Position numbers and translations under genes: made by a program. A stretch of DNA of 64,000 nt from Aquabacterium lacunae. GTDB lineage: Bacteria; Pseudomonadota; Gammaproteobacteria; Burkholderiales; Burkholderiaceae_C. Below the pieces are notes generated by a model. The model worked only from the letters and a program-made list of their open reading frames with translations. It did not search any database and was not told the origin of the DNA. Shown piece after piece: positions 42,737-52,945 of the stretch. Position 1 is the stretch's first letter, and each line of letters begins with the position of its first letter. The stretch lies in assembly GCF_004310865.1 (NCBI RefSeq), contig NZ_SIXI01000002.1, forward strand, positions 124,001-188,000. Direction: 5' to 3'.

Positions 42737-43888
42737 TCAGGGCGTGCGCAGCGCGTAAAGGGTGCCGGCACGGGTGGCCACCAGCAACAGGCCGTTGACC
42801 ACACGGGGTGCCCCGTTGACCGGACCGTCAAGCGACACACGGGCCACGGTGCGGCCGTCCTGGGCGGCCAAGAAGTGCAGGTAGCCCTCCTGGTCACCCA
42901 CGGCCACCAGGCCGTTGGCGTAGGCTGGTGTGCCCAGGCCGCGGTACTGGAATCGCTCGACGCGCCACAGCACTTCGCCGGTGTCGGCATTCCAGGCCGA
43001 CAGGCGGTCGGCGCCATCGGCGCCCACCACCAGGTCATTCGATGCGGCCACACCCTGGGTGCCTGCCTGCGGGCGGGTCCAGCGCACAGCGCCTCGGTTC
43101 ATGTCGATGCAACCGGCAGACAGCTGGAAAGCGCGAACGCACAGGTCATCTTCGGCACGGACGGCCGGGCCGATCAGGTCGGCCAGACGCTCGACTTCGT
43201 TGCTGCCACGGGGAACGCCCAGGCTGGCCTCGAAGCGCACGGTGCCACGGGCAGGGTCGAGACCGACCAGCCGCGAGCCCACACCCACGACCAGGGTGTC
43301 GCGAAAGGCCGTGAGCACACCCTGCTGGCTCAGGGCCAGCGGTTCGCCGCCTGGGCGCTGAAACTGCCAGATCCAGCGGGCGTCGAGTGCGTCGTAGGCG
43401 CGCACGCTGCGGTCAAGCAGTTGCACGAACACGCGCTCGCCCGCCACCAGAGGCGCCGTGATGGCGCGGCCCGGCAGGCGCTCACGCCACTTGACCTGAG
43501 CGCCCTCCAGCACCACCAGCTCGTTGTCGGCCGTGACCACAGCACTGAAACGACCGTCAGAGCCCACACCCGCGGCCACCGGAGCCCCGATGGCGGCGCG
43601 CCAGCGTTCCTTGCCTGTGGACGGGTCCAGCGAGACCAGAGTGCCGTCGGCAGACGCCATGTGCACCTGCCCGTCGGACGTGGCCAGACTGAGCGTGCCC
43701 TGGGCTGCACCGACCTTGGCCGACCAGACCACCTGCGCAGAGCGCGAGGGCTTGAAGTCTTCCAGCGGAGTGGGCTTGGGACGGCCTGAACCGCTGCACG
43801 CGGACAGCAAGGCCAGTACGGCAGCCGACAGGGCCATGCGCGCGGCTTGGCCGCGAGAGAAAGAGGCTCGGCGTGTGGACAGGTTCAT
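42737..43888 (-). CDS. bamB: Outer membrane protein assembly factor BamB (lipoprotein)
   Basis: BamB is a PQQ-like beta-propeller lipoprotein that binds BamA POTRA domains. The 383-residue product has a lipoprotein signal with lipobox LLSAC (C31) and eight propeller blades with PQQ-like repeats such as [12 protein letters not shown] and [15 protein letters not shown]. It sits between yfgM and der, its usual place. Confidence 0.95.
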   Translation of the reverse strand: MNLSTRRASFSRGQAARMALSAAVLALLSACSGSGRPKPTPLEDFKPSRSAQVVWSAKVGAAQGTLSLATSDGQVHMASADGTLVSLDPSTGKERWRAAIGAPVAAGVGSDGRFSAVVTADNELVVLEGAQVKWRERLPGRAITAPLVAGERVFVQLLDRSVRAYDALDARWIWQFQRPGGEPLALSQQGVLTAFRDTLVVGVGSRLVGLDPARGTVRFEASLGVPRGSNEVERLADLIGPAVRAEDDLCVRAFQLSAGCIDMNRGAVRWTRPQAGTQGVAASNDLVVGADGADRLSAWNADTGEVLWRVERFQYRGLGTPAYANGLVAVGDQEGYLHFLAAQDGRTVARVSLDGPVNGAPRVVNGLLLVATRAGTLYALRTP

Positions 43889-43894
43889 GGGCGA

Positions 43895-44587
43895 TCAGTT
43901 CTGGGCCGGCAGGCTCACTTGAGGCGACATCGACTTCAGCTGGCCATCGGCCGGCGGCTCACCCAGGGCGGTCAGCTTGCCCTCGATGAAGCGGCGGTAC
44001 TCGACTTGGGGGTCCATGGATTTATAGGCGTCCTGGTAGGCCTTGAGCGCTTCATCCTTCTTACCCTGGGCTTGCAGGATGTCGCCACGGCGGTCATCCG
44101 TCAGGGCCTGGAATTCTTGGGGCACGCTGGCCGACACGGCAACCAGGGCGTCGTCGTACTTTTTCAGGTCGAGCAAGACTCCGGCCAGACGCAAGCGGCC
44201 AACGGCCACCAGGTTCGGATTCTTGCCGGAATCGACCAGCCACTGCAGCGCAGCGCGGCCTTCGTCGGTCTTGCCCTTGGCCACCAAAGTCTGGGCGGCC
44301 AGCAGCGCCCCCTGCTCGGACAGCGTGGTGCCACCGTACTGACCCTTCAGGTCGGAAAAAACGCGCTGCACCTTGTCGGCATCGCCCTGCACAGCGGCAC
44401 GGTCGAGCTCCTCGTACATGCCGGCGGCCTTGGTGGCCCGGTCGGTCTGCCAGTACTGATAGCCGGTCCAGCCCGCATAAGCGGCAACAGCTGCCGCCAC
44501 CAACCAGCTGATCAGGTTGCCATAGGTTTTCCAGAAATGCTTGAACTGGTCCAGCTGTTCCTGCTGCTCGAGGTCGTACGTCGCCAT
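43895..44587 (-). CDS. yfgM: YfgM family tetratricopeptide membrane protein
   Basis: YfgM is an inner-membrane periplasmic protein that binds PpiD and SecYEG and assists periplasmic chaperoning. The 230-residue product has an N-terminal cytoplasmic EQQEQLDQFKHFWKTYGN, one membrane segment (LISWLVAAAVAAYAGWTGYQYW) and a TPR-like domain. It lies 6 nt before bamB and after hisS, conserved in proteobacteria. Confidence 0.9.
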   Translation of the reverse strand: MATYDLEQQEQLDQFKHFWKTYGNLISWLVAAAVAAYAGWTGYQYWQTDRATKAAGMYEELDRAAVQGDADKVQRVFSDLKGQYGGTTLSEQGALLAAQTLVAKGKTDEGRAALQWLVDSGKNPNLVAVGRLRLAGVLLDLKKYDDALVAVSASVPQEFQALTDDRRGDILQAQGKKDEALKAYQDAYKSMDPQVEYRRFIEGKLTALGEPPADGQLKSMSPQVSLPAQN

Positions 44588-44629
44588 GGTTCTGATTGTT
44601 CTCTCGAAGCCAATTGAAAGGGTGGCTGA

Positions 44630-45928
44630 TTATGACCGATGCGCCTGCAGGCGCCCGGCCCACTGCGCTGCCATGGCCAGCGACTCGGTGCACTGCTCGC
44701 CATTGCCACGCAGGGGCTTGACGGTGACCAGGCCCTGGGCCACTTCGTCAGGGCCGAACACCAGGGCAAACTGGGCGCCGCTGGCATCGGCCTTCTTGAA
44801 CTGAGACTTCATGCTGGCCGGGCCCTCTTTGCCTGCAGGGTTCAGGACGACCCGCACGCCTTGGGCACGCAGGGCTTCCAGCGTGGTCATGACCTGGGCC
44901 ACCGGCACGCCAGCCAGCGTGATGGCGAAGGCATCGGGCGCGTCGGGCTGCGGGGCCTTGCCCAGCTCTTCAACCAGGAGCAACAGGCGTTCGATGCCCA
45001 GCCCCCAGCCCACAGCCGGTGCAGGCTTGCCGCCCAGTTGCTCGATCAGGCCGTCGTAACGCCCCCCCCCACACACCGTGCCTTGCGAGCCCAGGCGCTC
45101 GGTGACCCACTCGAACACCGTGAGGTTGTAGTAGTCCATGCCGCGCACCAGGCGAGGGTTGACGCGGTAGGCAATGCCCGCGGCATCCAGCGTAGACTTG
45201 ACGGCATTGAAATGGGCCAACGAGGCCTCACCCAGGAAGTCGATCAACTGCGGCGCCGCTTCGACCACGGCCTGCATGGCCGGATTCTTGGTGTCGAGGA
45301 TGCGCAGCGGGTTGGTGTGCAGACGGCGCTTGCCGTCTTCGTCCAGCAGGTCGGCGTGGACCTGCAGGTGCTGAATCAGGGCCTCGCGGTGGGCCCGCCG
45401 CTCTTCCGGCTGGCCCAGGCTGTTGATCTCGAGCCGCACGTCGGTGCCCACCTCGATGCCCAGGTCACGCCACAAAGCCGCACTCATCAGGATGATTTCA
45501 GCGTCAACGTCAGGGCCGGCAAAGCCCAGCACCTCGGCACCCACCTGGTGGAACTGGCGATAGCGCCCCTTCTGCGGGCGCTCATGGCGGAACATCGGGC
45601 CGATGTAGTACAGGCGCTTGCCGCCTTCGTAAAGGAAGCTGTGCTCGTTCATGGCGCGCACCACGCCGGCTGTGCCTTCGGGGCGCAGGGTGAGTTTGTC
45701 GCCATTGAGGCTGTCTTCGAAGGAGTACATCTCCTTTTCGACGATGTCGGTGACCTCACCGAGGCCGCGCACGAACAGGGCCGTGGGTTCGACGATGGGC
45801 GTGCGCACGTTCTGGTAGCCGTAGCGGCGCATCAGGGCGCGCACCTTGTCTTCCAGCCACTCCCAGCGCGCCGAGTCCGGCGGCAGGATGTCGTTCATGC
45901 CTTTGATGGCTTTGAGCTGTTCAGCCAT
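44630..45928 (-). CDS. hisS: Histidyl-tRNA synthetase
   Basis: HisS charges tRNA-His. The 432-residue class II synthetase begins [27 protein letters not shown], with motif 2 ([21 protein letters not shown]), the histidine motif [15 protein letters not shown] and motif 3 ([14 protein letters not shown]), then the anticodon-binding domain. The ATG at 45928 gives the expected N-terminus. It is followed by yfgM and bamB. Confidence 0.97.
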   Translation of the reverse strand: MAEQLKAIKGMNDILPPDSARWEWLEDKVRALMRRYGYQNVRTPIVEPTALFVRGLGEVTDIVEKEMYSFEDSLNGDKLTLRPEGTAGVVRAMNEHSFLYEGGKRLYYIGPMFRHERPQKGRYRQFHQVGAEVLGFAGPDVDAEIILMSAALWRDLGIEVGTDVRLEINSLGQPEERRAHREALIQHLQVHADLLDEDGKRRLHTNPLRILDTKNPAMQAVVEAAPQLIDFLGEASLAHFNAVKSTLDAAGIAYRVNPRLVRGMDYYNLTVFEWVTERLGSQGTVCGGGRYDGLIEQLGGKPAPAVGWGLGIERLLLLVEELGKAPQPDAPDAFAITLAGVPVAQVMTTLEALRAQGVRVVLNPAGKEGPASMKSQFKKADASGAQFALVFGPDEVAQGLVTVKPLRGNGEQCTESLAMAAQWAGRLQAHRS

Positions 45929-45988
45929 GGGTCTTTTCTTGTGCAATGCGGTTCTGAGGGCTGGCGCACAGCGCCCTGCCCTGCGGGT

Positions 45989-47260
45989 TCAGGCCGAAGC
46001 CTGGTTGCCGAAACGGCGCTCGACGTACTGGTTGACGAGGGCCTGGAATTCCTGGGCGATGCCCTCCCCGCGCAGGGTCAGGGCTTTCTCGCCGTCGATG
46101 AACACGGGCGCCGCGGGGGCTTCACCGGTGCCGGGCAGGCTGATGCCGATGTCGGCATGCTTGCTTTCGCCCGGGCCATTGACGATGCACCCCATCACGG
46201 CCACCTTCATGCCCTCGACACCAGGGTAGCGGGCCCGCCACACAGGCATCTGGGCGCGCAGGTAGTCGTCGATCTGTTTGGCCAACTCCTGGAAGGTGGT
46301 GCTGGTGGTGCGGCCACAGCCTGGGCAGGCCGTGACGCTGGGCACGAACACGCGCAGGCCGAGCGACTGCAGGATCTCGGAGGCCACCACCACCTCTTGC
46401 GTGCGGGCCTCGCCGGGCTGCGGTGTGAGCGACACCCGAATGGTGTCGCCAATGCCCTCTTGCAACAGGATGGCCAGAGCCGTGGCAGAAGCCACTGTGC
46501 CCTTGGTGCCCATGCCGGCTTCGGTCAGGCCCAGGTGCAAGGGGTGATTGCAGCGTTGCGCCAGCGCACGGTACACGCTGATGAGGTCCTGCACGCCACT
46601 GACCTTGCACGACAGGATGACCTGCTCGGGACGCATGCCCAGCTCGACGGCCAGATTGGCGGACTGCAGAGCCGAGGTGACCAGGGCTTCGTACATGACC
46701 TGGCGGGCTTCCCAGGGCTGGCTGCGCTGAGCGTTCTGGTCCATCAGGTGGGCCATGATTTCCTGGTCCAGGCTGCCCCAGTTCACGCCGATGCGCACCA
46801 CCTTGTCGTACTTCAGCGCGGCCTCGATCATCTGGGCAAACTGGCGATCTTTCTTGTCGCCCTTGCCCACGTTGCCGGGGTTGATGCGGTACTTCGACAG
46901 GGTCTCCGCACAAGCCGGGAACTCGCTGAGCAGGCGATGGCCGTTGTAGTGGAAGTCGCCCACCAGCGGCACGTCGATGCCCATGCGGTCGAGTTGCTCG
47001 CGGATGTGCGGCACGGCCTGCGCGGCCTCGGGCGTGTTGACGGTGATGCGCACCATCTCGGAGCCGGCCAGCGCCAGCTCCTTGACCTGGATGGCGGTGC
47101 CGATGACATCCACCGTGTCGGTGTTGGTCATGGACTGCACGCGCACCGGCGCATCGCCACCCACGGTGACCACGCGGTCACCCCAGGTCACGCGGGCCTG
47201 CAGGCTGCGGCGTGGGGCTGGTGCGGCCACCAAAATAGGCTCGGAGCAGTTCGAAATCAT
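45989..47260 (-). CDS. ispG: (E)-4-hydroxy-3-methylbut-2-enyl diphosphate synthase
   Basis: IspG converts MEcPP to HMBPP in the MEP pathway with a 4Fe-4S cluster. The 423-residue product has [12 protein letters not shown] near the N-terminus, the cluster cysteines in [10 protein letters not shown] and [11 protein letters not shown]. This long form, with an insertion between the barrel and the cluster domain, is usual in proteobacteria. It lies between rodZ and hisS. Confidence 0.96.
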   Translation of the reverse strand: MISNCSEPILVAAPAPRRSLQARVTWGDRVVTVGGDAPVRVQSMTNTDTVDVIGTAIQVKELALAGSEMVRITVNTPEAAQAVPHIREQLDRMGIDVPLVGDFHYNGHRLLSEFPACAETLSKYRINPGNVGKGDKKDRQFAQMIEAALKYDKVVRIGVNWGSLDQEIMAHLMDQNAQRSQPWEARQVMYEALVTSALQSANLAVELGMRPEQVILSCKVSGVQDLISVYRALAQRCNHPLHLGLTEAGMGTKGTVASATALAILLQEGIGDTIRVSLTPQPGEARTQEVVVASEILQSLGLRVFVPSVTACPGCGRTTSTTFQELAKQIDDYLRAQMPVWRARYPGVEGMKVAVMGCIVNGPGESKHADIGISLPGTGEAPAAPVFIDGEKALTLRGEGIAQEFQALVNQYVERRFGNQASA

Positions 47261-47270
47261 GGGCGGAATG

Positions 47271-48263
47271 TCACTTCAGTTCAAGCCGCGCGACGTTGTT
47301 GCGCGTGAAGGCGGCGAGTTCGATGGGCTGGCCGCGGTACTGCACACGCACACCGTTGGCATTGCCAATCTTGACAGTGAGCGCCTGGGGCGCGTCCAGG
47401 CTGACAGTTTCACCAGGCTGGAGGTGGCGCTGGAGCACCTTCTGCCCGCCTGCCAGCTGGCGAACTTCCACCCAGGAGCCTTCATCGGCGCTGAGCACCA
47501 GAGCCCCTTGCACAGCTGCGACCGCACCCATGGGGACCACGGGAGACAGCGGGGCGCTGGGCACCGCCATGGCAGGCACTGCCGCCACCCCTGGCTGCGC
47601 GCCCGAGGCAGCATCTGGGCCCTGCGCTGCGGGCAGGCCCAGGGCGGACGCCGCGGCAGAGGCGTTCGCCGAGGCCAGGGGCATGGAGGGTTGCGCGAGC
47701 GTGGGCACCCCTTCTCCGCTGGCAGCCTGTTCGCTGGCCAATGCATTGCGCTCTGCCAGCGCCTCGGGCAGGGCAACAGAGGCCGCCAGCTCAGGGGCTG
47801 ACGCCGCCGGCACCGGCCATCCGAGAGTGCCCCAGTCTGCACCCTGCGGCCAGAAGTGCAGCAAGGCCGCTGCAGCCAAAATGCCAGCCGGCACCAGCCA
47901 GCGCACCTGCAGCAGCGGCTGCCAGTTCCAGCCGGTGTGAGCATCGAGATTCAAACGAGCCTTGGTCGCCTTGAAAGGCACCCCCTTGGGGTCACTCGCC
48001 GCCAGATTCACAGGCTGAGCACTTGGCAAAGAGGCCAGCACGGGCTCTGGATCCAGACCCAACTGCCGGCAGACGGTCTTGGCCAGGGCGCGGGCAAAAG
48101 CCAGATCCGGCAAGGCCTCATGCGCACCGTTCTCAAGAGCCTGAAGCTTGGCAGGTGACACCTTGAGCATGGCCGCCAAAGACTCGATCGACAAGCCACG
48201 CTGCTCACGGGCGCTCCGAAGTAGCGCTCCACCAGAAGCGGAGGTGTCAGGCATCTCACTCAT
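47271..48263 (-). CDS. rodZ: RodZ-like HTH/DUF4115 membrane protein
   Basis: RodZ-type proteins link the MreB cytoskeleton to the membrane. The 330-residue product has a cytoplasmic HTH ([34 protein letters not shown], about 13-46), a membrane segment ([16 protein letters not shown], 123-138), a long alanine/proline-rich periplasmic linker (about 145-255) and a DUF4115 beta domain ([22 protein letters not shown]). The start overlaps the pilW stop by 8 bp. Gene order supports RodZ; some betaproteobacterial homologues are only called HTH proteins. Confidence 0.85.
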   Translation of the reverse strand: MSEMPDTSASGGALLRSAREQRGLSIESLAAMLKVSPAKLQALENGAHEALPDLAFARALAKTVCRQLGLDPEPVLASLPSAQPVNLAASDPKGVPFKATKARLNLDAHTGWNWQPLLQVRWLVPAGILAAAALLHFWPQGADWGTLGWPVPAASAPELAASVALPEALAERNALASEQAASGEGVPTLAQPSMPLASANASAAASALGLPAAQGPDAASGAQPGVAAVPAMAVPSAPLSPVVPMGAVAAVQGALVLSADEGSWVEVRQLAGGQKVLQRHLQPGETVSLDAPQALTVKIGNANGVRVQYRGQPIELAAFTRNNVARLELK

Positions 48264-49110
48264 CAAAACGTCCCAATTCCAGCGAATTGATTTCGCGCGC
48301 GTTCGGAAACTTGTTGCGCAGCAAGCTAGCCAACTCTTCCTTCTCGGCTGAATTGTGGAGCTTGTGAGCGATTCGGATGCCCAACCAGAGCGACTCTGGA
48401 TTGGCCTGCTCAGGCACATTGTTCACGCGGCGGATGTAAAAACGGGCGCGCTCGACATTGCCATTCACGTAAAGCGCCAAGGCCAGGTTGTATGCGGTGG
48501 CAGGATTGGATGGCTCCTGCTCATAGGCACGCGCCAAGGTTTTTTCGGCATCTGTGGCTCGCCCATCGCGCATCTGGCAAACACCCTTGACCAGCAAGGT
48601 CTTGGCTGGCGAGACGCTGGATGGCAACGTCAGCGCCCGATCAAACATCGCGTCAGCCTCGGTGTAACGCTGTTTGCGACACAGATACCAGCCATGGTTG
48701 TGCGAGACACTTCCGTTTCGAGGATCGAGTTGGGACGCACGGCGAAAGCTCTCTTCAGCCAGCACAGGCTCACCCATGAGGTCATAGATCAAACCCCGCA
48801 GCTCCATCGCATCGGAAAAGCCGGGTTCGATGGCCAGCACTTGCTTGACTTCATCCAGCGCCGTGCGCAAGTCACCGCGGGTGTAATAGGCCGTGGCCAA
48901 CTCCAGACGGATCCGAGCCCGACGACGCGTTTCAGACTCATCAGACTGTGTCGCGATGTCTCGACCCACAGACGAGGGCTGCGGCCGTGGAACGGGGGAC
49001 TCGGACGTTGGCAGCACGCGCGAGGGCACAGTGCCAGTCTGCGCACAGCCAGCCAGCAACAACGCCAGGATCCAGGTGGCCAGTGCCGTGAATCGGTACT
49101 TCATTCGCAT
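48256..49110 (-). CDS. pilW: Type IV pilus biogenesis/stability lipoprotein PilW (PilF)
   Basis: PilW/PilF is the outer-membrane pilotin needed for PilQ secretin assembly. The 284-residue product has a lipoprotein signal (LALLLAGC, C22) and several TPR repeats (ARIRLELATAYYTRGDLRTALDEVKQVL and following). It precedes rodZ and follows rlmN, the standard ndk-rlmN-pilW order. No other pilus gene is in the window. Confidence 0.92.
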   Translation of the reverse strand: MRMKYRFTALATWILALLLAGCAQTGTVPSRVLPTSESPVPRPQPSSVGRDIATQSDESETRRRARIRLELATAYYTRGDLRTALDEVKQVLAIEPGFSDAMELRGLIYDLMGEPVLAEESFRRASQLDPRNGSVSHNHGWYLCRKQRYTEADAMFDRALTLPSSVSPAKTLLVKGVCQMRDGRATDAEKTLARAYEQEPSNPATAYNLALALYVNGNVERARFYIRRVNNVPEQANPESLWLGIRIAHKLHNSAEKEELASLLRNKFPNAREINSLELGRFDE

Positions 49111-49122
49111 CTCACCCTCGGT

Positions 49123-50253
49123 TCAATGAGACGCCCCACCGCCCCCTTGCACGGGGGTGATTGGAATGGGGCGACGGAGCATGCGCTCATGGGCCCGGGT
49201 GCGGTCTTGCACCTCACCGGCCAGTTGCCCGCAGGCGGCATCGATGTCGTCACCGCGGGTCTTGCGCACGGTGGTGACAATACCAGCCTCAATCAGGATT
49301 TTTGCAAAGGCTTGTACCCGGGTGTTGCTGGAGCGTTTGAGCCCCGACTCAGGGAAGGGGTTGAAAGGGATCAGGTTGAGCTTGCAAGGCACCTTGTGGC
49401 GCACCAGCGCGATGAGCTGGCGGGCATGCTCTTCGGTGTCGTTCACACCGTCGAGCATGCAGTACTCGAAGGTGATGAAATCACGCGGGGCGGCCTGGAG
49501 GTAATCCACGCAGGCGCCCATCAGTTCGGCGATGGGGTACTTGCGGTTCAGCGGCACCAGCTCGTCACGCAGCGCATCATTCGGCGCATGCAGCGACACC
49601 GCCAGCGCCACAGGGCAATCGGCCTTGAGGCGCTCGATCATGGGCACCACACCGGAGGTGGACACCGTGACGCGGCGACGCGACAGGCCGTAGCCATGGT
49701 CGTCGAGCATGGTGCGCAGGGCGGGCACCAGGGCGTTGTAGTTCTGCAAGGGCTCGCCCATGCCCATCATGACCACATTGCTGATGACGCGCTCGGACTG
49801 GCCCAGGCGCTGACGCAGGTTGTGCTCGGCAAACCAGAGCTGGGCGATGATCTCGCCGGTGCTGAGATTGCGCGAAAAACCCTGGTGACCGGTGGAGCAG
49901 AAACGGCAGCCCACGGCGCAACCGGCCTGGGAAGACACGCACAGCGTGGCCCGGTCGTCTTCAGGAATGTAGACACTTTCCACGGCATTGCCACCGCCCA
50001 CATCGAACAGCCACTTGATGGTGCCGTCGGAGGAGACATGCTCGCTGATGACTTTCAGCGGCGTGATGGTTGCCGACCCTTGCAGCTTGGCGCGCAAGGA
50101 TTTGGCGAGATCCGACATCTGATCGAAGTCGGTCGCGCCCTTCTGGTGGATCCAGCGGAACAACTGGACCGCGCGAAAGCGCTTTTCGCCCAGTTGCTCG
50201 CAGTACGCCGTCAGCCCGTCGAGGTCAAAGTCCAGCAGGTTGACAGCGCTCAT
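49123..50253 (-). CDS. rlmN: Dual-specificity 23S rRNA/tRNA methyltransferase RlmN
   Basis: RlmN is a radical-SAM enzyme that makes m2A2503 in 23S rRNA and m2A37 in tRNA. The 376-residue product has the radical-SAM cysteines C112, C116 and C119 in [18 protein letters not shown], and the C-terminal methyl-carrier cysteine in [12 protein letters not shown]. It follows ndk by 22 nt. Confidence 0.97.
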   Translation of the reverse strand: MSAVNLLDFDLDGLTAYCEQLGEKRFRAVQLFRWIHQKGATDFDQMSDLAKSLRAKLQGSATITPLKVISEHVSSDGTIKWLFDVGGGNAVESVYIPEDDRATLCVSSQAGCAVGCRFCSTGHQGFSRNLSTGEIIAQLWFAEHNLRQRLGQSERVISNVVMMGMGEPLQNYNALVPALRTMLDDHGYGLSRRRVTVSTSGVVPMIERLKADCPVALAVSLHAPNDALRDELVPLNRKYPIAELMGACVDYLQAAPRDFITFEYCMLDGVNDTEEHARQLIALVRHKVPCKLNLIPFNPFPESGLKRSSNTRVQAFAKILIEAGIVTTVRKTRGDDIDAACGQLAGEVQDRTRAHERMLRRPIPITPVQGGGGASH

Positions 50254-50275
50254 GGAAACACCTTGTTCGCCGGGA

Positions 50276-50701
50276 TCAGCGAGCGTAGACGTTCATGCCA
50301 GGGAAGAAGAACGACACTTCGACGGCGGCGGTTTCGGGAGCGTCCGAACCGTGCACGGCGTTGGCGTCGATCGACTCGGCGAAGTCAGCGCGGATGGTGC
50401 CGGGGGCAGCCTTCTTGGGATCGGTGGCGCCCATCAGGTCACGGTTCTTCTGGATGGCGCCTTCGCCTTCCAGCACCTGAATGAACACGGGGCCGGACAC
50501 CATGAAGTCCACCAGGTCCTTGAAGAAAGGACGGGCAGCGTGCACAGCGTAGAACTGTTCGGCTTCAGCGCGCGACAGGTGCACCAGCTTGGCAGCGGCG
50601 ACCTTCAGGCCAGCGCCTTCAAAGCGGGCGACGATTTGACCGATGACGTTCTTGGCAACGGCGTCAGGCTTGATGATCGACAGGGTGCGTTCGATGGCCA
50701 T
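50276..50701 (-). CDS. ndk: Nucleoside diphosphate kinase
   Basis: Ndk equilibrates NTP pools through a phosphohistidine. The 141-residue product has [18 protein letters not shown] and the active-site histidine H117 in [19 protein letters not shown] lies 9 nt upstream of the ATG. It is probably the first gene of the ndk-rlmN-pilW-rodZ-ispG-hisS transcript. Confidence 0.97.
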   Translation of the reverse strand: MAIERTLSIIKPDAVAKNVIGQIVARFEGAGLKVAAAKLVHLSRAEAEQFYAVHAARPFFKDLVDFMVSGPVFIQVLEGEGAIQKNRDLMGATDPKKAAPGTIRADFAESIDANAVHGSDAPETAAVEVSFFFPGMNVYAR

Positions 50702-50738
50702 GAAAAGAGCTCCGATTGTTGGATTGGGAAAACCCGGC

Positions 50739-50767
50739 ATTGTACTGTGGCCGGGTGAAGGAATGAA
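50739..50767 (-). promoter_or_regulatory. Sigma70-like promoter for ndk
   Basis: Minus-strand TTCATT (50767-50762), 17 bp, TACAAT (50744-50739). The -10 is good and the -35 poor. Transcription would start about 30 nt before the ndk ATG. Confidence 0.6.
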
Positions 50768-50857
50768 GAAGGTGTGCGGGCGTCAAGCTGGGCTAACCCT
50801 GTGACACCCCCGCACACCCGGGGAAATGACCGGAAACCGGCGTGGCGATTGCCCGGA

Positions 50858-52945
50858 TCAGCGACGACGACCGCCGCCACCGCTGCGGTTGCCACCCCCA
50901 CGGTTGCCGCCACCACCGCCCGACTTGCCAAAGAATGCGTCGGCGCCGATGTAGCCCACCGAGGTCTGCAGCGGATCGGGCTCACGCGGGCCGCCGCCCT
51001 TCTTGGCACCGCCACCGCGCTGCTGATCAAACTGGTCCGGTCGACCAAAGCCCGAGGCAATGCGCTTGGAACCCTTGGCGAAGCGACGGTCGAAGGTCTG
51101 CTCCAGCGGGTTCGGGATGCGGGTGAAATCTTCCTCGTCGTCGTCGTGGCGGGCCTCGTGGGCACGGTCGTCACGCGGCGGGCGATTGGGCTGCTGCGGG
51201 CGGTCGTTGCGCTCGAAACGCTGCTGCCCCCCCTGCTTGGGGCCGCCTTGCTGCGGGCGCTGTTGACCTTGATGGCCTTGCTGACCCTGACCGAAGCCCT
51301 GACCCTGCTTGCCGCCGTGTTTGCCGCCCTGCTTGCCACCTGGCTTGCCGCCCTGGCGGTCACCCTGGCGATCGCCCTGACGGTCGCCGCGCTGGAACTC
51401 CTGATGACCTGCCAGCGACTTCACGGCACGCACATCGGACTCACCCAGCTCGACCCACACGCCGCGCTTGAGGCCGTGCGGCAGCACGATGGAGCCATAA
51501 CGCACGCGGATCAGGCGGGACACCGTCAAGCCCACAGCGTCGAACAGCTTGCGCACTTCGCGGTTGCGGCCTTCGGTGATGACCACGCGGTACCAGCGGT
51601 TCACCCCTTCGCCCCCCCCTTCGTCGATGGACTTGAACGAGGCCTGCTGGCCTTCGATCTCGACACCATTGAGCAGGGTGTTGCGGGTATCGGGCGTGAG
51701 CGAGCCCAGCACACGCACGGCGTACTCACGCTCCACACCGAAGCGCGGGTGCATGAGCTGGTTGGCCAGGTCGCCGTTGTTGGTGAACAGCAGCAGGCCT
51801 TCGGTGTTCAGATCCAGACGGCCCACCGACTGCCACTTGCCGTGCTGCAGCTTGGGCAGGCGGCGGAACACCGTGGGGCGGTTCTGCGGGTCTTCGTGGG
51901 TGACCACTTCGCCCACGGGCTTGTGGTAGGCGAGGATGCGGGCCGGCGGCGGCTGGATGCGCACACGGATGAGCTTGCCACCCACGGCGATCTTGTCACC
52001 GAACGACACGCGCTGACCGATGTGGGCCACTTCACCGTTCACGGAGATGCGGCCTTCTTCGATCATCTGCTCGATGTCACGGCGCGAGCCCACACCCGAC
52101 TGGGCCAGCACCTTCTGCAGCTTGGGGGCATCGGGTTCGGGGCGCAGCACACGCTTGGTCTGCGCAGCCTCTTCCGATTCTTCCTGCTCTTCCTGGTGCA
52201 GTTCGTCGAACTGGCCTTCCAGCAGTTCCTGGAACACGGCATTGGCCTGCTCGGCCGCGATCAGGGCGCGGCGCGAGGGGCGGTCGTCTTCCGAACCCTG
52301 ACCTTCGGCCGATTCGGCACCGCCTGCGCCCTCGGCGGCACGGCGGTCTTCGAGGGCAGCGGCTGGTGCGTCGGCGTCACGGCGCGGGCCGCGGCGCTCG
52401 TCGCGCGGGCCACGGCCACCCTCACGACCACCATCACGGCGCTCACCTCGCGCCGGACGCTCGCGGCGCGGGGGGCGCTCGCCATCTTGCGCGGCCACCT
52501 CGGAGTCGGCCGACGCCATCGCGGCTTCAGCCGGCGCATCCGAGGCCGAACCCAGGCTCAGCACGCCATCGGCTGCAAGCTCCACGGGCGCTGCTTCGGG
52601 CGCCTCGGCGTCGGCCACGCGCTTGCGCGGCGCACGCTTGGGTTTGACGGGCTCGGCACCCTCTGCCGACTCGTCAGCGGGCGCGGCCACCGGGGCCGCA
52701 GCACTTTCGGCCTCGACCACCTTGACGGCACGCTTGCGGGCCACCTTGCGGGCAGGCGCGGGCTCGTCTGCCGAAGCCTCGGCCGGAGCAGCGCCCTCGG
52801 CGCTTTCGGTACCGGGCGTCGCGTCAGCCTTGGGCTTGCGGGTGCGCTTGGGCTTGGCGGGTGCCGCCTCGGCGGCGTCGGCCGCAGAACCTCCCGAGAC
52901 GGGGTTCAGGTCATCAGGTTCTTGCATGGGGATGTCGTTGCTCAT
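50858..52945 (-). CDS. rluB: 23S rRNA pseudouridine synthase RluB with long disordered N- and C-terminal extensions
   Basis: RluB makes pseudouridine 2605 in 23S rRNA. In this 695-residue product the S4 domain (KLQKVLAQSGVGSRRDIEQMIEEGRISVNG) starts near 273 and the catalytic aspartate D378 is in VGRLDLNTEGLLLFTN. About 270 residues of Ala/Glu/Pro/Arg-rich low-complexity sequence precede the core, and about 180 residues of Gly/Gln/Arg/His-rich sequence follow, including GDRQ and GGKQ/GGKH repeats and a GGGGNRGGG end. The core is intact. The ATG overlaps the scpB TGA by 1 bp (TGATG). Confidence 0.93.
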   Translation of the reverse strand: MSNDIPMQEPDDLNPVSGGSAADAAEAAPAKPKRTRKPKADATPGTESAEGAAPAEASADEPAPARKVARKRAVKVVEAESAAAPVAAPADESAEGAEPVKPKRAPRKRVADAEAPEAAPVELAADGVLSLGSASDAPAEAAMASADSEVAAQDGERPPRRERPARGERRDGGREGGRGPRDERRGPRRDADAPAAALEDRRAAEGAGGAESAEGQGSEDDRPSRRALIAAEQANAVFQELLEGQFDELHQEEQEESEEAAQTKRVLRPEPDAPKLQKVLAQSGVGSRRDIEQMIEEGRISVNGEVAHIGQRVSFGDKIAVGGKLIRVRIQPPPARILAYHKPVGEVVTHEDPQNRPTVFRRLPKLQHGKWQSVGRLDLNTEGLLLFTNNGDLANQLMHPRFGVEREYAVRVLGSLTPDTRNTLLNGVEIEGQQASFKSIDEGGGEGVNRWYRVVITEGRNREVRKLFDAVGLTVSRLIRVRYGSIVLPHGLKRGVWVELGESDVRAVKSLAGHQEFQRGDRQGDRQGDRQGGKPGGKQGGKHGGKQGQGFGQGQQGHQGQQRPQQGGPKQGGQQRFERNDRPQQPNRPPRDDRAHEARHDDDEEDFTRIPNPLEQTFDRRFAKGSKRIASGFGRPDQFDQQRGGGAKKGGGPREPDPLQTSVGYIGADAFFGKSGGGGGNRGGGNRSGGGGRRR
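51307..51390 (-). repeat. Seven 12-bp degenerate tandem repeats inside rluB
   Basis: Four units of the form GCTTGCCGCCCT followed by three of the form GGCGGTCACCCT, in register, encode the GGKQ/GGKH/GGKP and GDRQ tetrapeptides of the RluB tail. The 12-bp period preserves the frame. Confidence 0.85.

Noticed and set aside
51307..51390. 12-bp repeat in rluB as a mobile or CRISPR-like array
   Set aside because: It is in frame, encodes GGKQ/GDRQ tetrapeptides, and has no spacers.
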